The position numbers and the translations under genes were made by a program. The notes below the pieces were generated by a model. That model had not been told where the DNA came from, ran no database searches, and worked only from the letters and a program-made list of their open reading frames with translations. DNA of 64,000 nucleotides from Loktanella sp. SALINAS62 (lineage in GTDB: Bacteria > Pseudomonadota > Alphaproteobacteria > Rhodobacterales > Rhodobacteraceae), in the NCBI RefSeq assembly GCF_018263905.1, contig NZ_JAAFZU010000028.1, positions 47,731 to 111,730 on the forward strand, read 5' to 3'. Numbering within the stretch: position 1 is the stretch's first letter; every line of letters begins with the position of its first letter. Of this stretch, positions 63,594 through 64,000 are shown piece by piece.

Positions 63594-64000
63594 TTAGTCC
63601 CGCGTCTCAAGGGCATGCGCAATCATCGCGTCAAAGCCCGCGGCGTCATGGACCCCCATGACGTCCGACATGCCGACCGTCAGACCCCAGCTATCGGCCA
63701 TTGCGCGGTATCGGGGCTGGCGATGTGCCAGCGCTTTTGAAAATGCCCAACGGATGAAATGGTCGGGATCGACGTGGTCGGCCTCCACGTCATGTTCCGC
63801 CAGATAGGCGTGCCATGTGTCCAGCAGGAACACCGGATCATAAGACATCGGTTTGGGTTCGCGGTCGAATCTGCGGATCAGTTCCGCCATATGTTCGTCC
63901 GTGCCTTCGATCCAGACCATCAACGTGCGTGTGGACAGATGTGTCAGGATCGGGTCGGCGGGATCGGATGGATCAACCCATTCGCAAATCGAACCGCCCG
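63594..64000 (-). CDS. Hypothetical protein, 5' part outside the window
   Basis: The minus frame ends at 63594 and stays open to the window edge, so the gene starts beyond 64000. The visible 135 residues include CEWVDPSDPADPI, LMVWIEGTDEHMAELIRRFDR and MADSWGLTVGMSDVMGVHDA. I recognise no catalytic motif. The neighbouring metA is 37 bases downstream, so both may share a transcript. Confidence 0.65.
   Translation of the reverse strand, partial: GGSICEWVDPSDPADPILTHLSTRTLMVWIEGTDEHMAELIRRFDREPKPMSYDPVFLLDTWHAYLAEHDVEADHVDPDHFIRWAFSKALAHRQPRYRAMADSWGLTVGMSDVMGVHDAAGFDAMIAHALETRD

Noticed and set aside
1-64000. CRISPR arrays
   Set aside because: No regularly spaced identical repeats were seen, and no cas-like genes are present.

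Overview
The window looks like a chromosomal segment of a marine alphaproteobacterium of the Rhodobacteraceae (Roseobacter group). Pointers are a ChpT-type histidine phosphotransferase (CtrA phosphorelay), the order rplU-rpmA-GNATs-obgE-proB-proA, an L21 protein with the long C-terminal extension familiar in this family, an olsB-olsA ornithine-lipid pair, a perfect FNR-type box in front of a universal stress gene, and high GC with many ATGA overlaps. The genus cannot be fixed from the sequence alone.

The left part (1-36.6 kb) is mosaic. It holds an MBL-fold sulfur-type hydrolase, a frameshifted ABC exporter divergent from two glycosyltransferases and an acyltransferase (surface polysaccharide), two cell-wall proteins (extensin-like and L,D-transpeptidase), an RsuA-type pseudouridine synthase, a large aromatic catabolic cluster (11.5-23.4 kb), a fused membrane/spermidine-synthase-like protein, a calcium/sodium antiporter, and a sugar-kinase plus ribose-type ABC uptake operon (28.1-33.0 kb). 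Gene debris lies between these blocks: an IS3 orfA, an ABC-F ATPase, a tyrosine recombinase, an IS110 transposase, an ATP-grasp-like protein and an AraC regulator. At 33.7-36.4 kb an IS66 element sits inside an integrase fragment, with a perfect 8-bp target duplication, next to tRNA-Ser(CGA). This fits an island boundary at the tRNA.

The catabolic cluster reads as one system. A LysR regulator is divergent from an intradiol dioxygenase homologue, a PcpA/LinE-type hydroquinone dioxygenase, an alpha/beta hydrolase, a maleylacetate reductase, a complete branched-chain-amino-acid-type ABC importer (Tat-exported binding protein, two ATPases, two permeases), a TfdB/PcpB-like flavin monooxygenase, and a second intradiol dioxygenase with intact iron ligands. 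The inferred route is a phenol or (halo)hydroquinone going via hydroxyquinol or hydroquinone to maleylacetate and 3-oxoadipate. The first intradiol homologue lacks two of the four canonical iron ligands, while its partner keeps all four. This is the most unusual point in the window.

The right part (36.8-64 kb) is ordinary core genome: DUF2059 protein, lipoprotein, rplU-rpmA, three GNATs, obgE-proB-proA, chpT, DUF3553, olsBA, a ThiE-like protein, a TrmJ-like methyltransferase, an FNR-boxed usp gene, ctaA, carboxypeptidase M32, a BCCT transporter, a thioesterase, a DUF1127 protein divergent from a MocR regulator with tandem operators, a 2H phosphoesterase, rplM-rpsI, a PotBCA-type importer without its binding protein, TetR, PPK2, an alpha/beta hydrolase lipoprotein, MetA with the acetyl-type residue, and a partial unknown gene at the edge.
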